Of a stretch of 64,000 bases of DNA, positions 34,637 through 45,235 are shown in pieces; position 1 is the stretch's first letter, and the number at the start of each line of letters is the position of its first letter. The stretch lies in assembly GCA_004794785.1 (NCBI GenBank), contig SJOL01004766.1, forward strand, positions 43,626 through 107,625, in the 5' to 3' direction. The notes under the pieces are model-generated. The model was not told the origin of the DNA and did no database searches. It saw nothing but the letters and a program-made list of their open reading frames with translations. The DNA is from Opisthorchis felineus (Eukaryota; Platyhelminthes; Trematoda; Opisthorchiida; Opisthorchiidae). The translations under genes and the position numbers were made by a program.

Positions 34637-34935
34637 ATTCGGTAATGCTCAATAGAGATTTCGTCCTGTCAGTGGGGTTACTTTATGCCAAAATGCTGAG
34701 AAGCACTCTACAACTGTTTCATCTTTGTTGGGAATCATCAGTAGTGAGCATTACTCGAAAGTCAGGGCCTCGAATCTGCGACCTCCCGGCCAGCGTTTGA
34801 GCGCTTAATTATTTGGCCACGAGCGGTTGATCTGCACTGCAATTAGCCATCAATTAGAAAAGGCAGAGCCACCCATCCTTCAATCACGGAAACTACACCA
34901 GGTGGGCATGTGCAGACTAGCTGTTCGAGTGAACA
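34637..34935 (-). mobile_element. SINE family B, copy 5 (near full length, with 5' extension)
   Basis: On the minus strand, in order: a 5' extension (GTAGTTTCCGTGATTGAAGG, then GGCTCTGCCTTTTC), the tRNA-like head GCTCGTGGCC..AAGCGC with a diverged box B (AGATTCGAG), the hammerhead motif at 34703-34749, and the tail ending in GAGCATTACC. The same order is seen in copies at 19.4, 36.5, 42.3 and 57.1 kb. The full unit is therefore about 300 bp with the Pol III promoter in its middle. Confidence 0.8.
34703..34749 (-). ncRNA. Hammerhead ribozyme motif, type I (family B, core intact)
   Basis: Minus strand: CACU / AGUG stem I (4 bp, with a mismatch next to the core), CUGAUGA, stem II reduced to two pairs around CAACAA, GAAA, stem III ACAG / UUGU with no loop, triplet GUA. 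All invariant core residues are present, but the weak stems I and II make activity doubtful. Confidence 0.6.
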
Positions 34936-36479
34936 TTGCTCAGAAGTAAGTTTTACTCACCTTGAGAACCTATTCTTCCCAAGGCAGCAGCTGAACGGCG
35001 GATCATGGTCGAAGGATTGAATGTTCAACTATTAGCCAGAAGTTTTCTTATTCGAAACTATCTGGGTGCAATAAGAATAAATTGGTAACTGATTCTTGCA
35101 CCAAGATAAGGTATAAACACTTCAGCGATTAGAATAGCCCTACATACTTCTTTTATACGCACCGATCCTGTCGGTCAACGACAGAAACAACTTCCTGCGT
35201 ACTTCGCCACCTTACGATGGTAACTGAATAGATTACCTATTTAGGTTTGTGATTACAGGGTTCCTATCACTTCCAGGTTAGAAACAGGCGAATGCTTTCC
35301 TGAGGATCCCTAGGAAAGGCGAATCCACTGTCTATTGTTCGGTTGATCGTAGCAAAGGGTTGTCTTACTCTAAGTCGTATGTTGGGCATCATAGTCACGT
35401 TGCCAGTTGTTGGCCAACCATGTAGAAGCCGCGCCGTCGACTTAACAAAAAACGTGATGCTCTCAACTTTCTAAACTCAAATTATTCAAATGTAACAATC
35501 GTTTTTCACCGTTTCGGTCTAAGTGGATGGGTCGCACCTTCACCTCTGTTGATTCTGTTAGATAGTTAGAAAACTATCTCTGAGTATGACAGTATGTCAT
35601 TGGGCAATCTTAATATGCAAACCAATTACTCTTCCAGAGAGGCTGATTTTGTTTCAAAATGATTTAAAAAATTCTCCATAGACAACTATCCGGGGAATTT
35701 CTCCAAATGCTATCGCACGACGTAATCCCAGAATGAACTGAAATCCAAAGTGCAATGGTGGCCTACTTGATGCTGTCATTCAAGGCGATCTTCTCACAAA
35801 ATCAATACGAACAAGACGGCAAACCTCCAAGCAGTTAGCACAACGGTTAATTTGTACGAATGAAAAGAACACCACTCTCAACACGAAAACTAACTGTGTG
35901 TATTCTCCATAACTTTCTTTGATGAGTGGTACCACTAGGTGGACAAGCGATTAGACTTCGTCATCAGTGATTGCTAGACGTTTACTTGATTGAAATCTGC
36001 TTGAGGTTTTTCGTCCAAGTACTGCACAATCGACGATTAACACTGAAACTTGTCGAATTTCAAATGATTTCCCAATGCAAACCACAACTTTGTGTTACGG
36101 CTGTGGTGATTGATGTGTACGAGTGAACTTCAATCTATATAGTGCCCAACTGGTACTCAGTGTGATTGGTCCTGTTTATTCGTTAATTTTCACTCGCGCT
36201 GTGTTGCAAGAACTTCTATGCGAGAGTTCAACCTCGCCCCGCATGTCCTTCTACAGTATAACTTGGATCGCTAGCGGTTGACTCTTATCGAGCGAGGTAA
36301 ACCAGTTATTAGGACCAATTAGTTCGTACCAGTTAGTGGAATCAAGTTTGGTCAAGCCAACCATTAGTATGTCACTGTACGGTTTGCGTGGCTCTATTTT
36401 GGCCGGGTTCAAATTTCTAAATATCTTTTTGCTGTCAACAAGATGTAAGTAGTTCCCAAGAAAAAATAATTTACAAGTT
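34936..36479. other. No recognised gene
   Basis: AT-rich, no ORF of note and no repeat family recognised. Confidence 0.35.
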
Positions 36480-36725
36480 ACCTGAATCCCCCATCTGAGA
36501 AGCCGTCACTCGAGGAACAAGTCGGTATACGACCATGAAATTTGAATTCTATGAACGAAGGATGCGTGGTGGTATATCTTGTCCAAGTGCAAGTTGATGA
36601 CATCGTTGATCAGTAGCTCGTGGCCAAAGGGTTTAGTGCTCAACTACTTGGTTGACGGTTGCGGATTCGATTCGCTTTGGAATTTCGCGAGATGCACACT
36701 GCTGATGATTACTAAAAAGGATTGG
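36480..36725 (+). mobile_element. SINE family B, copy 6, interrupted by SINE A
   Basis: A 5' extension starts with GAGAAGCCGTCACTCGAGGA. The head follows: AGCTCGTGGCCAAAGG (box A) and GGATTCGATTC (box B). Then CACTG and CTGATGA with the first half of stem II at about 36698-36710. The element stops at 36725, where a family A SINE begins, so the GAAA half of the ribozyme is missing. Confidence 0.75.
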
Positions 36726-36732
36726 GGGGGGC

Positions 36733-36912
36733 GAGATGGGCGAGAACGTGAACTTACTGACCGGAAGGTCCGTGGTTCGAACCCGACCTCTGCCTCTCGA
36801 CTTCCCCTGTCTAGGCTTGGGCAACCTGGCAGTATCCCAGCCCTCGTGCCTCATTAGGGTGGCATGGCGGCTAGGCATTGAAAGGGTACTACAGCTGAAC
36901 GATTATTTACTG
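36733..36912 (+). mobile_element. SINE family A, copy 5
   Basis: The best-preserved family A body: ACCGGAAGGTCCGTGG, box B GGTTCGAACCC, then CTCGACTTCCCCTGTCTAGG, CTTGGGCAACC and GTACTACAGCTGAACGATTA. It begins after a G8 run directly at the broken end of a family B element. Box A is degraded (GGGCGAGAACG). Confidence 0.85.
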
Positions 36913-37259
36913 AAAAGGATGAAGTGGTTGTGCAATGTTTCCGGGCCTTGTGGGCCAGATAGGCTACTCTTATAGAGAGAAATCTGGATTGAAAGTTCAA
37001 AATCTCTCCATATTAAAGACGGCCGTTTGAATTAGCCAGGTTTCGTAGCTGTTGGTGTTTGCGGCATTCGCGGAATTTGAATAGACATCCCATTTCTTTC
37101 TAGTTCTATCAGTCCAAAACAAAGACGAGAGTCACTGAACGTGAGTTTTGTTCTTAAGGCAGCACATCGGCGCTGTACATCCTTAGTGAGACCAGGCTTT
37201 GAACCCCAAACATGCGACGTACTGGACACATCTGACTTATCGTGTATGCGCTGATCTTT

Positions 37260-37303
37260 GGATTGCAAACGTTTCATCACCAATCGAGGTGACATCTTCA
37301 GTG
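37260..37303 (-). repeat. Repeat family C, copy 5 (left arm of inverted pair)
   Basis: Minus strand: CACTGAAGATGTCACC, TCGATT and GGTGATGAAACG, then TTTGCAATCC. It faces copy 6 and matches it at 42 of 44 positions. Confidence 0.85.
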
Positions 37304-37324
37304 AGGGGTTGAGTGGGTGACCCG

Positions 37325-37384
37325 CACTGACGATGTCACCTCGATTGGTGATGAAACGTTTTCAATCCAACTGCCAAGCTTGAC
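37325..37384 (+). repeat. Repeat family C, copy 6 (right arm of inverted pair)
   Basis: CACTGACGATGTCACC, TCGATT and GGTGATGAAACG, then TTTTCAATCC and CTGCCAAGC. With copy 5 it makes a 44-base inverted repeat around a 21-base spacer. Confidence 0.85.
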
Positions 37385-40101
37385 TGATCACCTGTCAGGA
37401 GTTTCCATTCAGGTACTGTCGTGAACTCTTTAAACATGATGGGCAATATGGATTAGTTTTGAGTGTTAAGGAATCCGTACAATTTGCATTCACACCATTC
37501 TCATTTTAGTAGACTTCTTCTCCATAATAATGGTATCAAAACAGGAGGGTAGGTATTTATGCAAGAATAATGCGAATGCAAAGCGAACTCCTTGTCATGA
37601 TTCATCAACTTAGCTCTCGCGTTCTGGCTGTGATTCAAAGTTTGTTTGTTTATAATAAGAGAGAACAGCAATATCTGAGCGAAAATAGCCCTTCCGATAT
37701 CTTTTCATCCCCCGCAAACACGTACATAGAGAGGACGAACAAAATTGATCCAAGCAATGAGCGGAAGTTGAACCGGGTGAAATCAACAAACAGTACTGGA
37801 GGTTTGACGAAGAACTGATGTAGCTAGTGTGCAATTGGTTAGTTACGTGAAACTGGCAAGCGATCATGCAGCGAAGTGTGACTCAGTTTCTCTACAAAAC
37901 GTTTTTATATACAGATACGAAAACGAATATCAGTAGTTTCTGTAATAAAAAATCTTAGTGCTCAGAAAATTGCCATCCTAATTTGCACTTCAACAATCGG
38001 CTTGTACGCAATTAGAGCTTCAATTCTGTTTCAAGTTGTCACCGAGATTTTCTGCCTTCCAGCATTGACTGACCTCACCTCAGGGTGAATTATCATTTGA
38101 AGTTTCAAAACCTCACAAGTACCCCGGAATCCACTGTTCTTTCCATTAAACAAGTTGCAGAGTGTCAAGAACACATAACTCGGTTGTGCTTAAGGCGTGG
38201 CAAAACTGGCACCGGTCTACCTATGAAGTCACTGAACATGAGCTATATTTCACCTTCCAAGTGCCCTTGGATAAACCGGAAATCACTGGTTCCCTTGAAA
38301 CATTTCATTAGAACAACCAGAAAGCATGGGTTGACAAATGTTACTTTTTAAGTTCATTTTTATCAGTCGTTGATGTAACGCCTCTAACGTTTGCAGGTGA
38401 CAGTCACTGTAACTACAAATAAAAAACTCTGTAGGTAAATGACACCGCGTTGAAATATTTTGTTTTAAGCGTGTCAGAAATGCAGGAAACACACTTACCT
38501 TCGCATTTGCCCACATATTTGTAGTTAATTACATTAGAACAGAGTGACAGAAAGTTGCCGAAGGAGAATCTTATTCAATTAGCTTTAAAGCTCTCATTAT
38601 ACTATCGACCCTATTTATTTACAGAATGGACAGTGTAAGCAACTGCCTAATGAGGACAATCAGTAGTTTCCCAATGCACTAATTTGTAGTTAGGAGTGAA
38701 TTCCAGAGCGATATTCCACGGCTTATCTTTAGGAAAACCTTATATATGGCATGACCAGAAATTTATTCCGTGCAGCGAACAACGTTTTGGGAGAGAAAAT
38801 GGTGTTTGAAACAGGCTTTAGCTAAAATACTGTGTTTCGCTGATTAGTTTGAATAAGGCGGCGAGAACAACAAGGTTGCGGGATAAGCTCATTTCGTACA
38901 CTATCATCCACCGCAAAACTTATGAAATAACATGCGGTAAATAATACAATACGCTTGCAGCATTCTCTAACAACCCAACAGGTAAAAAAACCGAGGAGGT
39001 CTCAGAGTGACCCTTAGGGTTTTCTCAGCACAGAGGATGGGCTTATAACAACTAATCAATCTGGCCCCAAAGGACTTCAACTTCTGTGGCCGCCCGTTTC
39101 ATGATAAGACCCAGAATGGTGAGTTGAATTCACACTGTGACCTACGGCCTTAGGTGCCTACCGATCGAGGTTTTGAACTTTAATTAGACTTGGCTCAGGT
39201 TAGGGTCAGCAGACGTGGCAAGAAATTTTTGGGTAGGTGCTACTTTCCTCAAGCTCGAAGTCTGCACCACGTCGGTCGCCGCTGGACGTCGCATGTGCTT
39301 AACGGTCGAACTCAGCAGTCAACCTGATTAGCCTGGAAACATCACAAACGAACGATTCAGCTGGGTTCCAGGTGAGTCTCTCGCAAAACCAAATTTGTTT
39401 GCAAATGAGCATATTTCGCTGATTAGCTCTTATTTCAATGAGTAATGTGTGTCAGAGTAGCACAGCGAATAAAGATCTGCAGTCACCCACATTGTCAAAA
39501 GCAGATTTGGAGCAATAGATGAAGACAATTGGTTGTTTGGCACGAAAGACAACGATTGGCCAGTATTTCCTGCTCAAGCACCTCTCAGAATTACTTGGAA
39601 ATAAATAAAGTCTTCTTGTTGCAGATGACCTGTACGGTCAAACGCTGTCAATCTAATGAGAAACTGTTTAGTGTGGCAGGTAGAAAGTCAGTAGCGAGAC
39701 ACTTTCCATTTTACCAGATAAAAAGTGAGTTTTGTCTTTTCGGGACGTAGCGTAATTGCAACATTTGTATCAGCATGTTGAAACCAACATGTACTTGCTA
39801 CAGAAAAACGTCAACTTCTTTCATCATATTGAAGTAACGCATGAGGAATATCTGATTTCTTAACGTTGACCTTCTAGGATTCGATGAGTTGGTGAGGAAG
39901 TGAATTCCTGCGCTTGAATCTTGCAGTGTATACGATGAAATGTCATCCCACTGGAATTTCTGTTTTGTAAATATTTTTTTATGGATTGCTCAGCCATAAT
40001 TCTAGCGTAAAAAAGCCACCTTGGAGAACGGAATTGTAAATATCTCAATAGGTGAGAAGTTTGCAATTGGATTCGGCTGACGAAAGAGTCGAATATTCCT
40101 G
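37385..40101. other. No recognised gene
   Basis: Short ORFs only. An exon-like stretch at 39625-39724 (acceptor TTCTTGTTGCAG, donor GTGAGT) reads MTCTVKRCQSNEKL in one frame, but no partner exons or domain were found. Confidence 0.35.
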
Positions 40102-40166
40102 TTCACCCAGAAAGGCATTTTAGTTGCAAACGTTTCATCACCATTTAAGGTGACGAGCTCAGTGTG
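40102..40166 (-). repeat. Repeat family C, copy 7
   Basis: Minus strand: GCACTGAGCTCGTCACC, TTAAAT and GGTGATGAAACG, then TTTGCAACTAAAATGCC. The TCACC / GGTGA stem is kept although loop and flank have changed. Confidence 0.7.
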
Positions 40167-40741
40167 CAGTACATCAGCGTTGCGTCGCGGTTTTGTGGGG
40201 GTTCCGCGTATAGGCGTTGTGCGCTGCTGCATTTGTGTATACGTACGTGTTTTGACGTTGTGGTAGCCCCTGATTGTGATTGGCCATTGGAATGTTCGGC
40301 CTCTCTGGTTGGCCAACGTCAGAATGGCGCTTGTGCTCGCAGCTTTCTATTCATTTTCTGCTGTCCGCTAATTTTTGCAAAAACACGTTTTTCGTTTAAT
40401 GTACACAATGACTCTACACCCACACATTCACATCTACCCATGTGGTCTGGCTCACGTAAACAAGCAATCCTGCTCGTGTGTCCAAGAACGCCTAATCCGT
40501 TAGTTCACTCTTTTGTTACGTCGATCAACCAAGATATTTGTTAGAAGCATGGTACTCCGCCAAGTACTCCGTCGGGAACATATAGATATTCGAGGAAGAT
40601 CACCAGGTCAGAGAGCTCAGGCGCAAAGTTTAACTGATCGGAGAACGAGCCAGGTGATTGAAGATTCTCATTGTCGATCGTAATATGAGACCCCCACCCA
40701 ATTTAAGTACCCTGACCAAATGCAATGCCAGTCCGCTATGG
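40167..40741. other. No recognised gene
   Basis: GT-rich around 40180-40320, with a possible inverted motif of ATTGGCCA and TTGGCCAA near 40285-40315. No gene seen. Confidence 0.35.
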
Positions 40742-40776
40742 CCTGATGACATCAGCTCTTCTGGTGACGAAACAGT
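40742..40776 (+). repeat. Repeat family C, copy 8 (diverged)
   Basis: CTGATGACATCAGC, TCTTCT and GGTGACGAAACAG. It has the same length and core words as the family consensus, with the first arm changed. Confidence 0.45.
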
Positions 40777-41116
40777 GTCCATCTACATGAAATGGCCTAT
40801 AGACAGTCCTCTCAGTTGTAAAAATAAATACTTCGAGCAACCTACCTAAACACCTCTCGAATCCGTCAGTCCATGGTTCTTCGTACGAATCGACTTTGTA
40901 CTTTAGTTCTGGAAGGACAAACATCAAAATGAAATAAGTTGTGAGATGTCAATGTTTAAATTAGTTTCTTTCAGACGCAGAATTGGCATACTGAATATGT
41001 ACGTTAAAGATGTAAGAATGGAGACTGAAGACAAATCATCCTATCAAAGATTGTGCAAAATGTGGATTGAAGTTAGTTCCTGGGTTTGTCCACAGCATAA
41101 ATCAACAATTTTTTAG

Positions 41117-41344
41117 CATTAAGTGGTGGAAGTGGTGTTCCGCTTGACGATACTTCAAAAGGTTAGTTGCTTCGATTTTCGGTTGCAGGGCACAACTCCG
41201 AGGAGAGCCCATTTTGCGACGTGTTTCAAAAGTGTACAGCGTGCAGTCAACGAGCCCTAGTCACTGTTACCGTCGTGAACTGTGTCCTTGCGGTTCCGTG
41301 GACCTGGTCGAACAATATTCAGATATCCAGTGATACAGACATTT
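41117..41344 (+). other. Possible short exons of an unknown gene
   Basis: A 45-base stretch (41117-41161; acceptor AATTTTTTAG, donor GTTAGT) in phase 1 is followed after only 26 bases by a second acceptor (CGGTTGCAG) and an open Cys-containing stretch to a GTACGT site at 41345. The frame joins across the two pieces. A 26-base intron would be very short even for flukes and no protein family is recognised, so this may be chance. Confidence 0.2.
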
Positions 41345-41663
41345 GTACGTATTTACTTTTCACTACGGCTCAGAGTGATCCGAGATGTGCTGTGTTTGAC
41401 AAAATGTTCAGGAGTTTCACTGAATTGATCTAAAACAATATTCCTCTGGTTGCAGAGAACAGGTCAGGTAGAAATATGTGGTTTTAGGACAGCTTTCAGA
41501 TTACGTCTGACTTTGTCTGCGATAAGGTCTTGTTTTTGGGCAGCGGTAATTATGTCCGATTGCGTGTTGGGCTTTGTGTCAGAGGAAAACAACTTCCGGG
41601 TACCCATTAGTGATCAACCTTCCAACCAATAAATGTTCACCATTGGGTCTCTCACCTGAGGTC

Positions 41664-41826
41664 GAGATAGCTCAGTGGTTAAGGCGCGAATTCATTGACC
41701 GGACCCAACCAGATCATCTTGACTGCACCAGACTAGGCTTGGGTCGCCTAGCAAACATACTGACATACTTCGGATTGCATGGCAGCTAGATACCAAAAGG
41801 ATGTTACAGCTAAACGACTATTATTT
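41664..41826 (+). mobile_element. SINE family A, copy 6 (box B deleted)
   Basis: A perfect box A TAGCTCAGTGG at 41668-41678, then GGCGCGAATTCATTGACCGG joined directly to ACCCAACC. About 16 bases including all of box B are missing compared with copies 1 and 5. The 3' end GTTACAGCTAAACGACTATT is kept. Without box B it should not be transcribed by Pol III. Confidence 0.8.
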
Positions 41827-42337
41827 TGTTATAGCTCGCCTGGAAGGCATGCCCTCCAAAACTATGCCTATATGCTGTACAATGAAGACTACTGGAGGCA
41901 CGAATTGATGCCCCATGTGAACAAGTAACAAGTTTAGTGGTAGAATTTGACACGAGAATTCATATAACGGGCTTGAAGGCAAATTGAAAAAAGGGCGCTC
42001 TAGTTCTTTAGATGCATACTAAAAACCAATTAAGGCTGACTAAGTATAGCATGGCAGTTGTCTTTACCACTGGAATGTCGATAGAAGGTTTACCGCCGGG
42101 AACGAGTTAATAACAAGACTGATTCATCGTGTTTACAAAGTTCTGGTCTCCAACTTCTCGTTGCAATAGTTTTGGCACATTGCAGAACCCCACCGTTCAT
42201 GTTTACAAAGCCGTCGTGTCGACGCTCCATCATCCAGGACTTAACTTGGCAGCGTGTCACCTAGCGCTGACTGTGTCCTACCCATTAAAGTAGGCATAAC
42301 CCCCGAATTCATTTGATTGATGTTATACAATCTTTCT
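41827..42337. other. No recognised gene
   Basis: No ORF or repeat of note. Confidence 0.35.
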
Positions 42338-42590
42338 ATATAGATTTCGTCCTGTAAGTGGAGTCAGGCTATGATGAGAAGCTGAGAACTGTACAACTGT
42401 TTGTCTTTCTCGGATCTCACAGATATCTAGAGAGGAAGGACTCGTGGCTCCTCGGGTATTAGCTGAAGCTTAACCCGTTCGGTCACAGTTGGTCGATCAA
42501 CGCTGTGATTAACTCGCATGTAGATGGGCATAGCGCCCTCATCGTTCAGTCACGCTACTCAAGACACGTGATAACGTGTTGAATGCGATG
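42338..42590 (-). mobile_element. SINE family B, copy 7 with 5' extension
   Basis: Minus strand: a 5' extension with GTGATAAC-like text, the head GACCGAACGGGTTAAGC (box A-like), then a rearranged middle and the ribozyme's second half as AAACAGTTGTACAG. The CUGAUGA half is lost. Confidence 0.7.
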
Positions 42591-44179
42591 GTGACTGGTG
42601 ATTACTTATATCGAGGTCCCCTCCCAGAGGCCCATAATTTGCTGGTTGCTTACGCAATATTCATCGCTGACACACCATTCGATTACGTCTACAAACATAC
42701 AGTGATGAAGAAACATATACTACGATACTTTATCGCAACACGTGAATGCAATTCATTTGTTTATAAAAAAATATCCAAATGGATGGTCAAGACTTTAAAA
42801 TCGTTGTCTGATCAAAGGCAAATGTATGCTTACTTTCCCCGGTGCATAATTCTGTGTTAACAGAGAAGAGACAACGAATTCTATGTGATACACCATACAG
42901 AGTTCAGCAAGCACAGTTTAGGAGGCGCGTTGGAAAACTCAACAAAAAACCTTTACTGCAAACGTCACGTGTTAGCTAGGTTGACACTAAGGTGGACGAA
43001 ATTCCGAGAACCCACCTATGCAAATTTTATCTGTTGCGACGTTACATTTGTCTGAAATCAGCAGGGAAAGTTCTGCGTCAAGTGAATGTCATTTTTAGCG
43101 GTTTAATCCTTTTTGTTTTTCCCTAACACATCATGGTAGAGACAAACGTGAAATTTGGGTGACATCGAATCGGAACCACCCTATTTTTTTGATCACAAAA
43201 GGTTGCTTCTATTTTGTAAACTTAAGTTCAAATGTTATGATCAGATATTGCACAGTACACACGGGGAGGGCGACTCACGACATACACGTCCTTGTGCTAT
43301 GCAAATACATTCTTCTGTGGACAACAAAACATAAAACAATTCCCGAATTGGACAGATTTGAACTGATTTTACCACGTTTTGCCAAACAATCATTTTATTG
43401 AGGTGTTTGTCACCGAAAACAGGTCGACAATGACACGATATTCCTGGACCCATTTGTTTACACACACAAACAGTGAGTTAATTTAACCAAATATCTGGAG
43501 GAAACCTACTTGGACTGGGATGTTTTACTTCACCGAACTAGGAACGCGAAGTTGGCGAAGCCTATGCATACAAGACCTGATGGTCAGCCTGAGCAAGATG
43601 TGTTAAACTAGGTTAGTTCTGGGTGTGAGTGCCTAATCAGGTCTACCATCTGATGGATTGGAGTGAGAGTGCAAAGAGCCAAGGATAGGACGGTGACTAA
43701 ATAGGTCTGCCTACTTGCAGCTCCGTTCCAATAGTACGAACAAAAATGCCTTGAACTGGCACGCACGTACCCGAAAATTGAAAAACAACTCATAGCAGGT
43801 CGGAATTGCGAGTGTTTACTCGGTTCCGAAGCTCACCGTTACATTCTCCGTTGGAGAAGGGGCCAACTGGAGCCAATTTATCTGGACCTTCAGGAACATC
43901 TACCACAGCAGAACTGATTGATCTGTCACCCGCAGGCAAGAGGGACATGTTCTAGTTCGTGTACGAAAAAATTACCTTTCTTAACTTTGCTAGCAACCGG
44001 AATCTGTCAGCGTCATTGACTGATCGACAGCCCTTGCCGACAGGCTACTTTGTCGGTTTTGATTCAATTTTCACCAACCTACTTCGAGGAGATTACCGCT
44101 GGTAGGCTATAAACCGGTCTAAGCGGAACTTCGTGTTGACCTGACGATTACTTTGTCGACCAACACTTCGATACTTCGC
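42591..44179. other. No recognised gene
   Basis: ORFs of 60-94 codons (for example 42576-42860) without known motifs. Confidence 0.35.
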
Positions 44180-44335
44180 AGTTGGTAAGGTACGAAGTTA
44201 TTGCCCGGATGGTCCGTGTTTCAAACTCAACCCCAACACCTCTGTTGCTCCTGTCAGCCCTCATGCTTCTTTTGGGTGGAATGGCGGCTAGGATCCGAAA
44301 GGGTGTTGCAGCTGAGGGATTATTTTATAATCAAT
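44180..44335 (+). mobile_element. SINE family A, copy 7
   Basis: Decayed head (GGTACGAAGTTATTGCCCGG, then ATGGTCCGTG), a damaged box B (GTTTCAAACTC), a shortened body and the family 3' end GTGTTGCAGCTGAGGGATTA. Confidence 0.7.
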
Positions 44336-45124
44336 GTCGTTTCTCCTTGAGTTATATCACCATACATTGGCAGGCTAAGGTAAAACGCATGAATTCCCAC
44401 TTTTACCCGTTTTAATCATATCTCATTACGCAATAGTGATCATAAATGTATGTTCACACCAGTGCCAATTGTTGATTAATGACTTACCGACAGGAGAGGA
44501 TTCTGTGCATGTCAACGGTGTATAGTAGCAATGTGATGATCAGAGGACAAGAAATAAGGTTTCGAAGAATCTTATAATAGGTTCACACTCCAGCGGTTTT
44601 CCAGTCACAGTGTTCTGCATTGGCATTTATTATATTCTACTTGTACGCAGGCTACATAAGCCCTCTATTCTGATTTGTAGTCAGCATATTTTCAACTGAT
44701 ATCACCTTTGCTTTTTTACTAAATAGAACAGCATATTTTCGTAAACTACCACATGGACAGTGGCGGGCGGTAGCCTGCACCTGTGTTTATACTCATCAGT
44801 TTGAAAAACTGGGCCATCCATTCTGTCGGCGATATAATAACGCATGCCTCAGAAGGCGTTCTTTTTAAGTTTGAATCCACCTACTGCAAGAAGAAAAGAA
44901 CACTCCAGATATGCATGACAGGGGCAACAAAAAACAAGGCAATCGACGCATCATCTCTCACTCGAGATTTGCGGACGTTTCCACGGAAGACGGAATATTG
45001 TAATGGGTACTCTCTGTGTAAACAGCGCCGGTTGTGGAGTATTGATATGTCGGGCTTTAATCATTCTCGGTTGAATAAGTCACACAACTGACCACAGCAA
45101 TGAAAATAGCTCCCACTTAGACAA
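44336..45124. other. No recognised gene
   Basis: A 102-codon ORF (44783-45091) has no recognised domain. Confidence 0.35.
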
Positions 45125-45235
45125 GATAAAGTACTAACCATCCTTCAGTCACGGAACCCACATCACGTGGTCACACGTATTGATTGACTCATCAAGTGAC
45201 GACTTTTCAGATAAAACCTTCGCTCATCTGTCGAA
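45125..45235 (-). repeat. Family B 5' extension without SINE body
   Basis: On the minus strand it matches the segment that precedes the tRNA-like head in other family B copies: AAGTCGTCACTTGATGAG, TGACCACGTGATGTGGGTTC and CGTGACTGAAGGATGG. The head and ribozyme are absent. Confidence 0.6.

Noticed and set aside
39625..39891. Exon-like stretch resembling the start of a THAP-type zinc finger
   Set aside because: Only one Cys pair is seen, there are no partner exons in frame, and the acceptor leads directly into an ATG.
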